A stretch of DNA of 64,000 bases, from positions 17,090-81,089 of the forward strand of contig URAZ01000013.1 in the NCBI GenBank assembly GCA_900545925.1, given 5' to 3'. Of the stretch, positions 24,202-32,951 are shown one piece after another. Numbering within the stretch: position 1 is the stretch's first letter; each line of letters starts with the position of its first letter. The position numbers were made by a program, and so were the translations under genes. The notes beneath the pieces were generated by a model. The model saw nothing but the letters and a program-made list of their open reading frames with translations, ran no database searches and was not told the DNA's origin. This stretch comes from an uncultured Eubacteriales bacterium (lineage in GTDB: Bacteria; Bacillota; Clostridia; Oscillospirales; Oscillospiraceae).

Positions 24202-26367
24202 TTATTTGACGCCCTTCATTGTCAGACTGAGCCGGCCGCGCTTCTGATCGACATCCAGAACGGCGACCTTAACCACGTCGCCGACCGCAACGACCTCGGA
24301 TGGATGCTTGATAAATTTATTGCTGACCTGAGAAATGTGTACCAGACCGTCCTGGTGGACGCCGATATCGACGAATACGCCGAAATCAATGACATTGCGC
24401 ACCGTTCCGCTGAGCACCATGCCGGGCTTGAGATCCTTCAGTTCCAAAACATCCGTGCGCAGAATCGGTGCGGGCAGTTCGTCGCGCGGGTCGCGGCCGG
24501 GTTTGACAAGTTCCTTGACGATGTCCTGCAGCGTCGGCACACCGACACCGCATGCGGCTGCGGCCTTTTCCGCGCCGTAGGCGCGAAGCTTATCGGGGAG
24601 CAGCGCCATTTCCGGCTTGCCTGCATTTTTAAGGTCAACATCCAGCAACTCTGCCAGCTTTTTCGCCGCGTCGTAGCTTTCCGGGTGCACGCCGGTGCGG
24701 TCAAGCACCTGCTTGCTTTCCGGTACACGCAAAAAGCCTGCGCACTGCTCAAATGCCTTCGGCCCCAGCTTCGGCACCTTTTTGATCTGCGCGCGCGAGG
24801 TGAACGCACCGTTTTCTTCGCGGTAGGCGACGATATTCTTTGCCGTTGTCGCGTTGAGCCCCGCAACCCGCTTCAAAAGGGGAGCGGAGGCCGTGTTCAG
24901 ATCGACGCCGACGGCGTTAACGCAGGCCTCGACCACGCCGCCGAGTGCGGCGTCGAGTTCCTTTTCCGGCATATCATGCTGATACTGTCCGACACCGATC
25001 GCCTTCGGATCGATTTTCACCAGTTCCGCCAGCGGATCCTGCAGCCGGCGCGCGATGGATACCGCCGAGCGCAGGTTCACATCATACTGAGGGAATTCCT
25101 CCGCCGCCAGCTTCGACGCGGAATAGACGGACGCGCCCGCCTCGTTGACGATCATATAGGAAACGCCGCCGCCAAGCTTATGGATCATCTCGACGGCCAT
25201 GGCCTCCGTCTCACGCGAGGCCGTGCCGTTGCCGATGGCAAGATGGCGCACATTGTCCTTTTTGATGAGCTGTGAAAGCTTTGCAATCGCGTCCTGCTTC
25301 TGCTTTTCGCCGAACGTCGGGTAAACGACTGTGGTGTCAAGCACCTTGCCTGTCTCATCCACAACGGCAACCTTGCAGCCATGGCTGTAGCCTGGGTCGA
25401 GGCCCATCGTGACCGCACCTTTTACAGGCGGCTGCATGAGAAGCGGGCGCAGATTGAGAGCAAAATTATGGATGGCCTGTTCGTTGGCCATGTCGGTCAG
25501 CGCCGTGCGCAGTTCACGCTCCATGCTGGGCTCTAAAAGCCGGTCATAGCTGTCATCGCAGACGGATTTCATGAATTCCATCGCCGGACTGCCGGGCCGC
25601 ACAACGCCGCGCCGTATGCACTGCAGCGCCTCGTTGCGGTCAACGGCCAAGCTGACCTTCAAGGCACCCTCACGTTCGCCGCGGTTGAGCGCCAGAACCT
25701 GATGGCTCTGCAGGCGGGAAATCGGCTGAGAAAACTCAAAATACTGCCGGTAGACGGCGGTTTTCTCGTCCTCCTCGTCCTTTGCCGCAGCTGACTGCGC
25801 TGTACCGCGGCGGTTCATGAGTGCGCGCAGGCTCTTGCGCACCTCCGCGTCATCCGAAATACGCTCGGCGAGAATGTCCGACGCGCCAGTCAGCGCGTCT
25901 TCAATCGTCTCCACGCCCTTTTCAGGGTCGATGTACGCCTGCGCCAGCATCTCTGGTGCGTCCATTTTCAGCGTCTGCGCAAAAATTGCGTCTGCCAATG
26001 GTTCGAGTCCCTTTTCTTTCGCAATGGTCGCGCGCGTGCGGCGCTTGGGCTTGTAGGGCCGGTAGAGGTCTTCCACCTCGGCCAGCGTTTTTGCCTCGTC
26101 GATGGCCTTTGCCAGTTCGTCCGTTAGCTTTTCCTGCGCTTCGATGGAGGATTTGACCTCCTCGCGCCGCTGGGCGAGATTGCGCAGATATTGAAGCCGT
26201 GTTTCGAGCGTCCGGAGTGCCGTGTCATCCATCGCGCCGTGCTGTTCCTTGCGGTAGCGGGCGATAAACGGAATGGTGTTGCCCTCGTCCAGCAGGGCGA
26301 TGACGTTTTCGATATATTCCTGTTTGCAGTTTAATTCCTGCGCCAAAATCTGAGAGATCGTTTGCAT
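24202..26367 (-). CDS. tex: Tex-family RNA-binding transcription accessory protein
   Basis: A 721-residue protein with the full Tex layout: N-terminal helical region (QELNCKQEYIENVIALLDEG, then PFIARYRKEQHGAMDD), a YqgF/RNase H-like domain (MGLDPGYSHGCKVAVVDETG), helix-hairpin-helix motifs (AGLNATTAKNIVAYREENG), and a C-terminal S1 domain (GMVLSGTVRNVIDFGVFVDI). Tex binds nucleic acid and influences transcription and stress survival. AAAAGGAG lies 6-7 bases before the ATG. Its promoter overlaps that of the divergent HAD gene. Confidence 0.95.
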   Translation of the reverse strand: MQTISQILAQELNCKQEYIENVIALLDEGNTIPFIARYRKEQHGAMDDTALRTLETRLQYLRNLAQRREEVKSSIEAQEKLTDELAKAIDEAKTLAEVEDLYRPYKPKRRTRATIAKEKGLEPLADAIFAQTLKMDAPEMLAQAYIDPEKGVETIEDALTGASDILAERISDDAEVRKSLRALMNRRGTAQSAAAKDEEDEKTAVYRQYFEFSQPISRLQSHQVLALNRGEREGALKVSLAVDRNEALQCIRRGVVRPGSPAMEFMKSVCDDSYDRLLEPSMERELRTALTDMANEQAIHNFALNLRPLLMQPPVKGAVTMGLDPGYSHGCKVAVVDETGKVLDTTVVYPTFGEKQKQDAIAKLSQLIKKDNVRHLAIGNGTASRETEAMAVEMIHKLGGGVSYMIVNEAGASVYSASKLAAEEFPQYDVNLRSAVSIARRLQDPLAELVKIDPKAIGVGQYQHDMPEKELDAALGGVVEACVNAVGVDLNTASAPLLKRVAGLNATTAKNIVAYREENGAFTSRAQIKKVPKLGPKAFEQCAGFLRVPESKQVLDRTGVHPESYDAAKKLAELLDVDLKNAGKPEMALLPDKLRAYGAEKAAAACGVGVPTLQDIVKELVKPGRDPRDELPAPILRTDVLELKDLKPGMVLSGTVRNVIDFGVFVDIGVHQDGLVHISQVSNKFIKHPSEVVAVGDVVKVAVLDVDQKRGRLSLTMKGVK

Positions 26368-26393
26368 GGGATGCTCCTTTTGTAAAAATCTTT

Positions 26394-26425
26394 TTGTATT
26401 GTATCACAAATCATGCTACAATCAA
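26394..26425. promoter_or_regulatory. Overlapping divergent promoters of tex and the HAD gene
   Basis: Plus strand TTGTAT-17-TACAAT (26394-26422) and minus strand TTGATT-16-TACAAT (26398-26425) occupy almost the same bases, so the two promoters should exclude each other. Confidence 0.6.
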
Positions 26426-26451
26426 ACAAAAAACTGTGGGAGGATTCCGAT

Positions 26452-27132
26452 ATGCCGATCCGTGCGCTGCTCATGGATATTGACGATACGCTATTTGACT
26501 TTCAGACCAGTTCCCGGAACGCGCTCTCCATCGCGTTTCGTGCCCTCAACCTGCCGTTCACACCGGAGATGTGGGCACACTACCGGGAACTCGATGCGGA
26601 GTTCTGGCAGCGCTTTGAACGCGGGGAGATTACGAAAGAGGCGCTTTATGTCGAACGCTTCCGCGTCTTTTTTGCGGAATACGGTCTGGAAGCCGACCCG
26701 GCGGCGTTCAACACTGCGTATTTCTGCGAATTGGGTACGCAGCGCAATTTTATGCCGCACTGCGAACAGGCGCTGCGGCAGCTGCACGCGCAGTACAAAA
26801 TTTTTATCGTGACCAACGGCAACACAGAGATCCAGAAGCGCCGCATCGCCGCCAGCGGTATGGCGCAGTATTTTGACCGGGTATTCATTTCTGAGCAAAT
26901 GGGCTGCAAGAAGCCGGACAAGCTGTTTTACGACAAGGTTTTTGCCGAGATCGGCGAAGCCTACCGCACGCAGTCCATCATGATCGGCGACAGCTTCTCG
27001 AGTGATATGCAGGGCGGCCGCAATGCCGGAATCCCAACCTGCCTCTACGGGCGGGCAGAACCGGAAAAGCCACTGTGCGACTATGCCGTGACTGATCTGC
27101 TGGAACTTCCGGCCCTGCTTGCGTCGCTTTGA
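26452..27132 (+). CDS. YjjG-type HAD-family nucleotidase
   Basis: A 226-residue HAD hydrolase. Motif I is LMDIDDTLFDF (the nucleophile aspartate and the general acid two residues later), motif II is IVTNGNTEIQ, and motif III/IV are KKPDKLFYDKVF and MIGDSFSSDMQGG. The helical cap and length match YjjG/YfnB, which dephosphorylate non-canonical pyrimidine nucleotides as a house-cleaning step. The ATG at 26452 has GGAGG 8 bases upstream. Confidence 0.85.
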   Translation: MPIRALLMDIDDTLFDFQTSSRNALSIAFRALNLPFTPEMWAHYRELDAEFWQRFERGEITKEALYVERFRVFFAEYGLEADPAAFNTAYFCELGTQRNFMPHCEQALRQLHAQYKIFIVTNGNTEIQKRRIAASGMAQYFDRVFISEQMGCKKPDKLFYDKVFAEIGEAYRTQSIMIGDSFSSDMQGGRNAGIPTCLYGRAEPEKPLCDYAVTDLLELPALLASL

Positions 27133-27167
27133 CAGCGTATGAATTTTTTCATTTGGTTGATTCACGC

Positions 27168-27196
27168 TTGCAAAACACGGAGAAAGCCGGTAAAAT
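27168..27196 (+). promoter_or_regulatory. Promoter of the rpiR-yhiN-cmk-plsC-ispH/rpsA operon
   Basis: TTGCAA, 17 bases, TAAAAT, 50 bases before the rpiR start. Confidence 0.6.
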
Positions 27197-27245
27197 AAAA
27201 AAATATGAAATTATGCGCCATGTGCGCGCGGCGGAGGTTTTTCTT

Positions 27246-28106
27246 ATGCCGGCAGATATTTTGACCCATATTCAAAATGAAATCCATGCCTTTTCCAAGG
27301 GCCAGAAAAAGATTGCGTCCTATATCCTGACCAACTATGATAAGGCGGCGTTTATGACGGCCAGCCGTCTCGGAAAGACCGTCGGGGTTTCGGAGTCAAC
27401 CGTTGTGCGGTTTGCCGTGGAACTTGGCTACGAGGGCTACCCGGAGATGCAGAAGACGCTGCAGGAACTTGTCCGGAACAAGCTTACCAGCGTCCAGCGC
27501 ATTGAGGTCGCCAGCGACCAGTTCGGAAACCAAGATGTTGTCGCCAGCGTTCTGCAGCGCGACGCCAATGCCATCCGCATGACGGCGGAGGCGCTGGATC
27601 GCACACAGATGACCCGTGCGGTCGGCGCAATTCTGCGTGCGCGGTGTATTTATATTGTAGGCGTGCGGTCCTCCGCTGCGCTGGCAAACTATCTGAATTT
27701 CTATTTCCGCAATATTTTTAATGATGTACGCCTTGTTTCCTCCACAGCGACCAGCGAGATGTTTGAGCAGCTGCTGCGCGTGGGAAGGGAAGACGTTGTG
27801 ATCGGCATCAGCCTCCCGCGCTATTCCAGCCGGACGGTGAAACTGCTGCAATACGCGCATGATTCCGGCGCAACTGTCGTAACCATCACGGATAAGGCGG
27901 AGGCTCCGGCCGGAAAGGTCGCCGACTATGTTCTGTGCGCCAAGAGCAATATGGTATCGTTTGTTGACTCGCTCGTCGCGCCGATGAGCGTCATCAATGC
28001 GCTGATCGTCTCCGTCGGCTTGCAGCAGGAGGACAGCGTGGCAAAAACCTATGAGGATTTGGAGCGGATTTGGGATGAATATGACGCCTTTGAGCGGGTC
28101 GAATAA
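27246..28106 (+). CDS. RpiR/MurR-family transcriptional regulator
   Basis: A 286-residue regulator with an N-terminal RpiR helix-turn-helix (GQKKIASYILTNYDKAAFMT, ..., VGVSESTVVRFAVELGYEGY) and a C-terminal SIS sugar-phosphate binding domain (CIYIVGVRSSAALANYLNF; VVIGISLPRYSSRTVKLLQ). Such proteins sense phosphosugars. The target here is not evident, since the downstream genes are housekeeping. Start at 27246 with GGAGG 8 bases before ATG. yhiN begins inside its 3' end. Confidence 0.88.
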   Translation: MPADILTHIQNEIHAFSKGQKKIASYILTNYDKAAFMTASRLGKTVGVSESTVVRFAVELGYEGYPEMQKTLQELVRNKLTSVQRIEVASDQFGNQDVVASVLQRDANAIRMTAEALDRTQMTRAVGAILRARCIYIVGVRSSAALANYLNFYFRNIFNDVRLVSSTATSEMFEQLLRVGREDVVIGISLPRYSSRTVKLLQYAHDSGATVVTITDKAEAPAGKVADYVLCAKSNMVSFVDSLVAPMSVINALIVSVGLQQEDSVAKTYEDLERIWDEYDAFERVE

Positions 28107-29352
28107 ACTTGTCGTTGTCGGCGGCGGTGCGGCGGGCATGATGGCCGCCGGTATGGCCGCGCAGGCAGGCGCGCATGTGACGCTTCTCGAGCAAAATGGC
28201 CGTCTCGGCAAAAAACTTCTGATTACCGGCAAGGGCCGCTGCAACGTCACGAACGACTGCCCGTGGCAGGACGTGCTGCAAAACGTTCCCACGAACCCGC
28301 GTTTTCTCTACAGCGCCCTCGCGGGCTTTTCACCCGCAGACGCGAAAAATTTCTTTGAAGCTTACGGCTGCGCGCTCAAGACCGAGCGCGGCAACCGTGT
28401 TTTTCCAGTGTCCGACCGGTCGCAGACCGTTCTGGACGCGCTGGAACGGTTCCTGCGTGAACACCATGTGTGCGTCCTGCCGCGCCGGGCAGAGCAGATT
28501 GCTGTCTCCGACGGCCGCGTGACCGGCGTGAAAACGGCGGAGGGACCTGTGCCTGCCGACTGCGTCATTCTCGCAACCGGCGGCCTGTCCTATCCCGCGA
28601 CCGGCTCGACCGGCAGCGGCTATGCCATGGCGCAGGCGATCGGACATACGATCATAGAGCCGACCGGATCGCTTGTTCCGCTGGTCGAAAAGGGGCACGA
28701 CTGCGCAAAAATGCAGGGGCTGGCCCTGAAAAACGTTGCGGTCAGGCTCATAAATGCCAAGGAAAAGACTGTCTACGAGGACTTTGGAGAATTGCTGTTT
28801 ACCCATTTCGGCCTCTCCGGCCCCGTCATTCTCTCTGCCAGCGCCCACATGGCGCGTGGCGAAGCTGGTTATACGGTCAAGATCGATCTCAAGCCCGCAC
28901 TGGATGAAAAAACATTGGACGCGCGTATTCTGCGTGATTTTTCTGCTGCGCAGAACCGCGATTTTGAAAACAGCCTTTCGGCACTGCTGCCGAAATCTAT
29001 GATCCCGGTCGTCATTGCCCGCAGCGGCATCGACCCCACGCAGAAGGTCAACTCCATCACGAAGCAGCAGCGAAGAGCACTGCTCGAGACGATTAAATGC
29101 TTTTCCATTCCCATTGCCTGCAAGGCACCCGTCGAGGACGCAATCGTCACCTCCGGCGGCGTGAAAGTCTCTGAAGTGAACGCAAAAACGATGGAGTCAA
29201 AGTTGATACAGGGCTTGTATTTTGCAGGCGAACTTCTGGATGTTGATGCCTATACGGGCGGCTTTAATCTCCAGATCGCATGGGCGACGGGCCGCTTGGC
29301 GGGATTGTCTGCTGCGGCGAAAGAATTTCAATCACCGGAGGACGCAACATGA
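28075..29352 (+). CDS. HI0933/YhiN-family FAD-dependent oxidoreductase
   Basis: A 425-residue flavoprotein. The dinucleotide-binding motif VVVGGGAAGMMAAGMAAQAG lies at the N terminus, the family signature LGKKLLITGKGRCNVTN follows, and FAGELLDVDAYTGGFNLQIA near the C terminus is the second FAD-binding segment. The family is widespread in bacteria, and the physiological substrate is unclear. It overlaps rpiR by 32 bases and cmk by ATGA. An in-frame ATG two codons later is an equally possible start. Confidence 0.85.
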   Translation: MNMTPLSGSNKLVVVGGGAAGMMAAGMAAQAGAHVTLLEQNGRLGKKLLITGKGRCNVTNDCPWQDVLQNVPTNPRFLYSALAGFSPADAKNFFEAYGCALKTERGNRVFPVSDRSQTVLDALERFLREHHVCVLPRRAEQIAVSDGRVTGVKTAEGPVPADCVILATGGLSYPATGSTGSGYAMAQAIGHTIIEPTGSLVPLVEKGHDCAKMQGLALKNVAVRLINAKEKTVYEDFGELLFTHFGLSGPVILSASAHMARGEAGYTVKIDLKPALDEKTLDARILRDFSAAQNRDFENSLSALLPKSMIPVVIARSGIDPTQKVNSITKQQRRALLETIKCFSIPIACKAPVEDAIVTSGGVKVSEVNAKTMESKLIQGLYFAGELLDVDAYTGGFNLQIAWATGRLAGLSAAAKEFQSPEDAT

Positions 29353-30023
29353 GCAAATTTGTTTCCATCGCCATCGACGGCCCGGCAGGAGCCGGAAAAA
29401 GCACCATGGCCAGAGCCTGCGCGAAGGAACTGGGCTATCTGTACGTCGATACCGGTGCAATTTACCGCACCGTCGGCTATTATATGCGTCTCATGGGCGT
29501 TGGTCCGAAGGATAAGGACGGCATTGCGCGCCTGATTGACGAGGTCAATATCGATATTCGCTATGAAGACGGTGTGCAGCATATGATTCTCAACGGCGCG
29601 GACGTGACAGGGGAGATCCGCACGCCCGAAATATCCATGTACGCCTCCGGCGTGTCCGCGCAGCCGTGCGTGCGTGCATTTCTGCTCGATATGCAGCGAC
29701 AGCTTGCTCGGACGCATAACGTCGTCATGGACGGCCGCGATATCGGAACCGTCGTGCTGCCGAAGGCGGATGTAAAAATTTTTCTGACGGCGAGCGCAGA
29801 GGTGCGCGCAAAGCGCCGGTTTGACGAATTGCAGCAGAAGGGCGACAAAACGCCTTATGCGCAGATTCTCGCCGAGACGAAGCAGCGCGACAAGCAGGAT
29901 TCCGAGCGCACCATCGCCCCGTTAAAGCAGGCGGCGGACGCTGTTCTGCTCGATACCTCTGACGATACGGTCAAGCAGTCGGTGGATGCCATTCTCGCCA
30001 TTGTCAGGAGGAAACTCGGGTGA
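29349..30023 (+). CDS. cmk: Cytidylate kinase
   Basis: A 224-residue kinase phosphorylating CMP/dCMP. P-loop IAIDGPAGAGKSTMARA, then YLYVDTGAIYRTVGYY and VVMDGRDIGTVVLPKADVK, the NMP-binding and D-G-R-D-I-G-T motifs of Cmk. GGAGG lies 8 bases before the ATG, which overlaps the stop of the flavoprotein gene. The gene order cmk-plsC-ispH/rpsA is conserved in Clostridia. Confidence 0.95.
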   Translation: MSKFVSIAIDGPAGAGKSTMARACAKELGYLYVDTGAIYRTVGYYMRLMGVGPKDKDGIARLIDEVNIDIRYEDGVQHMILNGADVTGEIRTPEISMYASGVSAQPCVRAFLLDMQRQLARTHNVVMDGRDIGTVVLPKADVKIFLTASAEVRAKRRFDELQQKGDKTPYAQILAETKQRDKQDSERTIAPLKQAADAVLLDTSDDTVKQSVDAILAIVRRKLG

Positions 30024-30631
30024 ACTTCTGGTACCATCTGTGCTGGTGGCTGTGCCGCGTCGGGCTGTTTTTCTGGCATCCGGTGTTTCGTGTCACAGGC
30101 CGGGATCGTATCCCTGCGGGCAGCTGCATTTTCTGCGCCAACCACTCCGGCATGGCCGACCCCATCTGGATTCTGCTGGCCCTGCCTGAAAAAAGGATGA
30201 TCCGCATCATGGCCAAGCAGGAACTGCGCCGCGTGCCGTTTATTGGCTGGGTTATGGAGCAATTCCGCGTGATTTTCGTCAACCGCGGCGCACACGACAC
30301 GGCGGCATTCAGCCAGTGTATCGACGCGCTGACGCGTGAGAGGGAGAAACTGCTCGTCTTTGTGGAAGGAACGCGCTGCAACCGGGAAAAGCATGTACGC
30401 GCGAAAACAGGCGCTGTGCGGATGGCGGCGGAGTCCGGCGTGCCGATTGTACCGGTGTTCGTCACGCGCAACAAAACGCCCTTTTGTCCGGTCAGCGTCG
30501 TGTTCGGTGAGCCGTACAGCGTCGGCGCAATCAACCCGAATGACCATGACGCCTGCCAGCAGGCGTCCGATTGTCTCCTGAAAACGATCTATGAACTGGG
30601 CGGTGACAGCTATGCAGATCAGATTGGCTGA
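30020..30631 (+). CDS. plsC: 1-acyl-sn-glycerol-3-phosphate acyltransferase
   Basis: A 203-residue membrane-associated acyltransferase of phospholipid synthesis. Motif I is CANHSGMADPIWILL (NHxxxxD), motif III is FVEGTRCNREK, and VPIVPVFVTRNK resembles motif IV. A hydrophobic, Trp-rich N terminus anchors it. It starts at GTG overlapping the cmk stop (GTGA). Confidence 0.92.
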   Translation: MNFWYHLCWWLCRVGLFFWHPVFRVTGRDRIPAGSCIFCANHSGMADPIWILLALPEKRMIRIMAKQELRRVPFIGWVMEQFRVIFVNRGAHDTAAFSQCIDALTREREKLLVFVEGTRCNREKHVRAKTGAVRMAAESGVPIVPVFVTRNKTPFCPVSVVFGEPYSVGAINPNDHDACQQASDCLLKTIYELGGDSYADQIG

Positions 30632-32561
30632 AACGGCGGGCTTCTGCTTCGGCGTGGAACGCGCGGTTGCGCTTGCCGAGCAGACGGCGCGCACTTGCAA
30701 AAATGCAGTTACGCTCGGGCCCATCATCCACAACCGCCATGTCGTTGAGCGCTTTGAACGGCTCGGCCTGCATGAGATCTCTTCGGCAGAGGAGGCAGAA
30801 CCTGGTCAGACCGTTGTGATCCGCGCGCACGGCATCCCCGTCAGCGAGCAGCGCATGCTGTCTGCGCGCGGCGCGGCAGCGGTTGACGCAACCTGTCCGT
30901 TTGTGAAGAAGATCCATGTAATCGCACAAAAGGCAGAGCGGGACGGGCGGAGCCTTCTCATCATCGGGACGCCTACGCACCCGGAGGTCGCTGCCATTGC
31001 AAGCTATTCCTCCGATGCGCACGTCTTCCAGACCGCCGAAGCACTGCAGGCATGGCTCACGGAGCGCCCGGACCGGCGCGATTTGCCGTTTTGTCTGGTT
31101 TCGCAGACAACAGGGACGCAAAAATTGTGGGAATCATGCCGGGAAATTGCAAAAAAAGTGTGTACAAATTGCGAAATATTTGATACAATATGCAAAGCTA
31201 CGGAAATGCGGCAGGAAGAAGCAGCTTATCTTTCAAAGAGTTGTGATGCGATGGTCGTTGTCGGGGACGCAAGAAGTTCCAATACGGGGCGTCTTGCCAT
31301 GATCTGCAATGAGAATTGCCCGAAGGTGATACTTGTCGATCATGCCGATGAATTGGACATGTCTTTTTTCCATGACGCAGCTACTGTGGGTATAACGGCC
31401 GGCGCATCGACGCCGCCGTGGATAATTAAGGAGGTAAACAACAAAATGAGCGAAGAACTGAAAGTTGAAACTGCACAGGAGGAGAATTTTGCCGAGCTTC
31501 TCGAGCAGTCCCTCAAAACTTTGAATAATGGAGATAAGGTAACTGGCACCGTTATGGCCATCGGTTCCACCGAGATCGAAGTCGATCTTGGCACGAAGCA
31601 CACCGCCTACATCCCGCTGGAAGACTTCTCCGGCGATCCGTCCGTCAAACCTGAGGACGTCGTGCATGTCGGCGATCAGGTCGAAGCAATCGTCGTCCAT
31701 GTCAACGACGGCGAAGGCGTTGTCCGCCTGTCCCGCAAGCGTCTCGAGGCCGGTAAGGCTTGGGAAGAGATCGAAGCGGCTGTCGAGGACAAGACCGTTC
31801 TGGAAGGCAACGTCACCGAAGAGAACAAGGGCGGCATCGTCGTCAATGTCAAGGGTGTCCGTGTGTTCGTTCCGGCTTCCCAGTCCGGTGTTCCCAAGGG
31901 CGGCGATCTGAGCGAGATGGTCGGCAAGACTGTCCAGCTGCGTATCACCGAGGTCAACCGTGCCCGCCGCCGCGTCGTCGGCTCCATCCGTTCCGTCGCC
32001 GCTGAGCAGCGCAAGGCTGCCCAGGAGAAGATTTGGAGCGAGATCGAGGTCGGCAAGCAGTACCATGGTACGGTTAAGTCCCTCACCAGCTACGGCGCGT
32101 TCGTCGATATCGGCGGCGTTGACGGCATGGTTCATGTCTCCGAACTGAGTTGGAACCGCATCAAGAACCCGTCCGAGGTCGTTAAGGTCGGCGACGAGAT
32201 CGACGTCTTCGTTATTGCGCTCGATCCCGAAAAGCGCAAGATCTCCCTCGGCTACAAGACCGAAGCCACCAACCCTTGGACGCTGTTCAACAACCAGTTC
32301 AAGGTCGGCGATGTTGCCAAGGTCAAGATCGTCAAGCTGATGACCTTTGGCGCATTCGCTGAGATCATCCCGGGCGTTGACGGCCTGATCCACATCTCCC
32401 AGATCGCAGACCGCCGCATCGGAAAGCCGGAGGACGTTCTGTCCGAGGGTCAGGAAGTTGATGCGAAGATCATCGACATCGATCAGGAGCATAAGCGTAT
32501 CTCCCTGTCCATCCGCGCCCTGCTGGCTCCCGCCGCAGAGGACGAAGAGGACGCCGAGTAA
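30612..32561 (+). CDS. ispH: Fusion of IspH (HMBPP reductase) and ribosomal protein S1
   Basis: A 649-residue two-part protein. Residues 1-278 are IspH, the last enzyme of the MEP isoprenoid pathway, with the three 4Fe-4S cysteines in place: C12 (AGFCFGV), C95 (DATCPFV) and C194 (DTICKAT). Residues 279-649 are an S1 protein with four S1 domains (ends seen as GAFVDIGGVDGMVHVSEL and GAFAEIIPGVDGLIHISQ) and an acidic tail. IspH-S1 fusions are known in Clostridia. A strong internal Shine-Dalgarno (AAGGAGG, 31428-31434) precedes an in-frame ATG at 31446 exactly at the junction, and codon use becomes strongly optimised there. Separate S1 production is therefore likely. The start at 30612 overlaps plsC by 20 bases. 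Confidence 0.93.
   Translation: MQIRLAETAGFCFGVERAVALAEQTARTCKNAVTLGPIIHNRHVVERFERLGLHEISSAEEAEPGQTVVIRAHGIPVSEQRMLSARGAAAVDATCPFVKKIHVIAQKAERDGRSLLIIGTPTHPEVAAIASYSSDAHVFQTAEALQAWLTERPDRRDLPFCLVSQTTGTQKLWESCREIAKKVCTNCEIFDTICKATEMRQEEAAYLSKSCDAMVVVGDARSSNTGRLAMICNENCPKVILVDHADELDMSFFHDAATVGITAGASTPPWIIKEVNNKMSEELKVETAQEENFAELLEQSLKTLNNGDKVTGTVMAIGSTEIEVDLGTKHTAYIPLEDFSGDPSVKPEDVVHVGDQVEAIVVHVNDGEGVVRLSRKRLEAGKAWEEIEAAVEDKTVLEGNVTEENKGGIVVNVKGVRVFVPASQSGVPKGGDLSEMVGKTVQLRITEVNRARRRVVGSIRSVAAEQRKAAQEKIWSEIEVGKQYHGTVKSLTSYGAFVDIGGVDGMVHVSELSWNRIKNPSEVVKVGDEIDVFVIALDPEKRKISLGYKTEATNPWTLFNNQFKVGDVAKVKIVKLMTFGAFAEIIPGVDGLIHISQIADRRIGKPEDVLSEGQEVDAKIIDIDQEHKRISLSIRALLAPAAEDEEDAE
31428..31448 (+). 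promoter_or_regulatory. Internal ribosome binding site and start codon for free S1
   Basis: AAGGAGGT followed by 10 bases and ATG, in frame within the IspH-S1 reading frame. It is one of the best ribosome binding sites in the window although it lies inside a gene. Confidence 0.7.
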
Positions 32562-32575
32562 TTCTTCCAATCCAA

Positions 32576-32608
32576 GCAGGCTGCCGGAAAACGGCAGCCT
32601 GCTTTTTT
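32576..32608 (+). terminator. Terminator of the ispH/rpsA operon
   Basis: GCAGGCTGCCG, loop GAAAA, CGGCAGCCTGC, then TTTTTT, 14 bases after the stop. Confidence 0.92.
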
Positions 32609-32628
32609 GTGTGTTTCCCAAAAAGTGC

Positions 32629-32657
32629 TTGCTTTTTTCTTGGAAATACGATAGACT
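32629..32657 (+). promoter_or_regulatory. Promoter of the glycine riboswitch-gcv operon
   Basis: TTGCTT, 17 bases, TAGACT, upstream of the glycine aptamers. Confidence 0.5.
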
Positions 32658-32732
32658 GAAAAAGTAGATAAGATACGCAGATGAACAAAAGCGATTTTCG
32701 TCAGAATGTACAAATTCAGACAACTGAATCTA

Positions 32733-32892
32733 GCCGGATGAACGAATCAGGAGAGTGCATATCCGCATGCCGCCGAAGGGGAACGCGCAACGAACTCTCA
32801 GGCAAAAAAACTGATTCCGGACGGAACTCTGGAAAGCTGCATCCGCAGCACCGAAGAAGCAATCCCGGCTGGCCGGGAGAATCTTTCAGGTT
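32733..32892 (+). promoter_or_regulatory. Tandem glycine riboswitch (gcvT RNA)
   Basis: Aptamer 1 (about 32733-32821) has P1 strands GAATCAG/CTGATTC, and the conserved blocks GGAGAGTGC, GCCGCCGAAGGGG and AACTCTCAGGCAAAA. A short linker leads to aptamer 2 (about 32822-32892) with ACTCTGGAAAGCTGC, GCACCGAAGAAGCAA and ATCTTTCAGGT. The order and linker match the classic cooperative tandem glycine riboswitch, which turns glycine cleavage genes on when glycine is plentiful. A terminator follows. Confidence 0.95.
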
Positions 32893-32897
32893 TACGA

Positions 32898-32935
32898 ACA
32901 GAGCGCGCCTTCTTTTGGCGCGCTCTGTTTTCTTT
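32898..32935 (+). terminator. Expression-platform terminator of the glycine riboswitch
   Basis: ACAGAGCGCGCC, loop TTCTTTT, GGCGCGCTCTGT, then TTTCTTT, between aptamer 2 and the metV ribosome binding site. Confidence 0.9.
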
Positions 32936-32951
32936 AAACAAGGAGAAGCAT

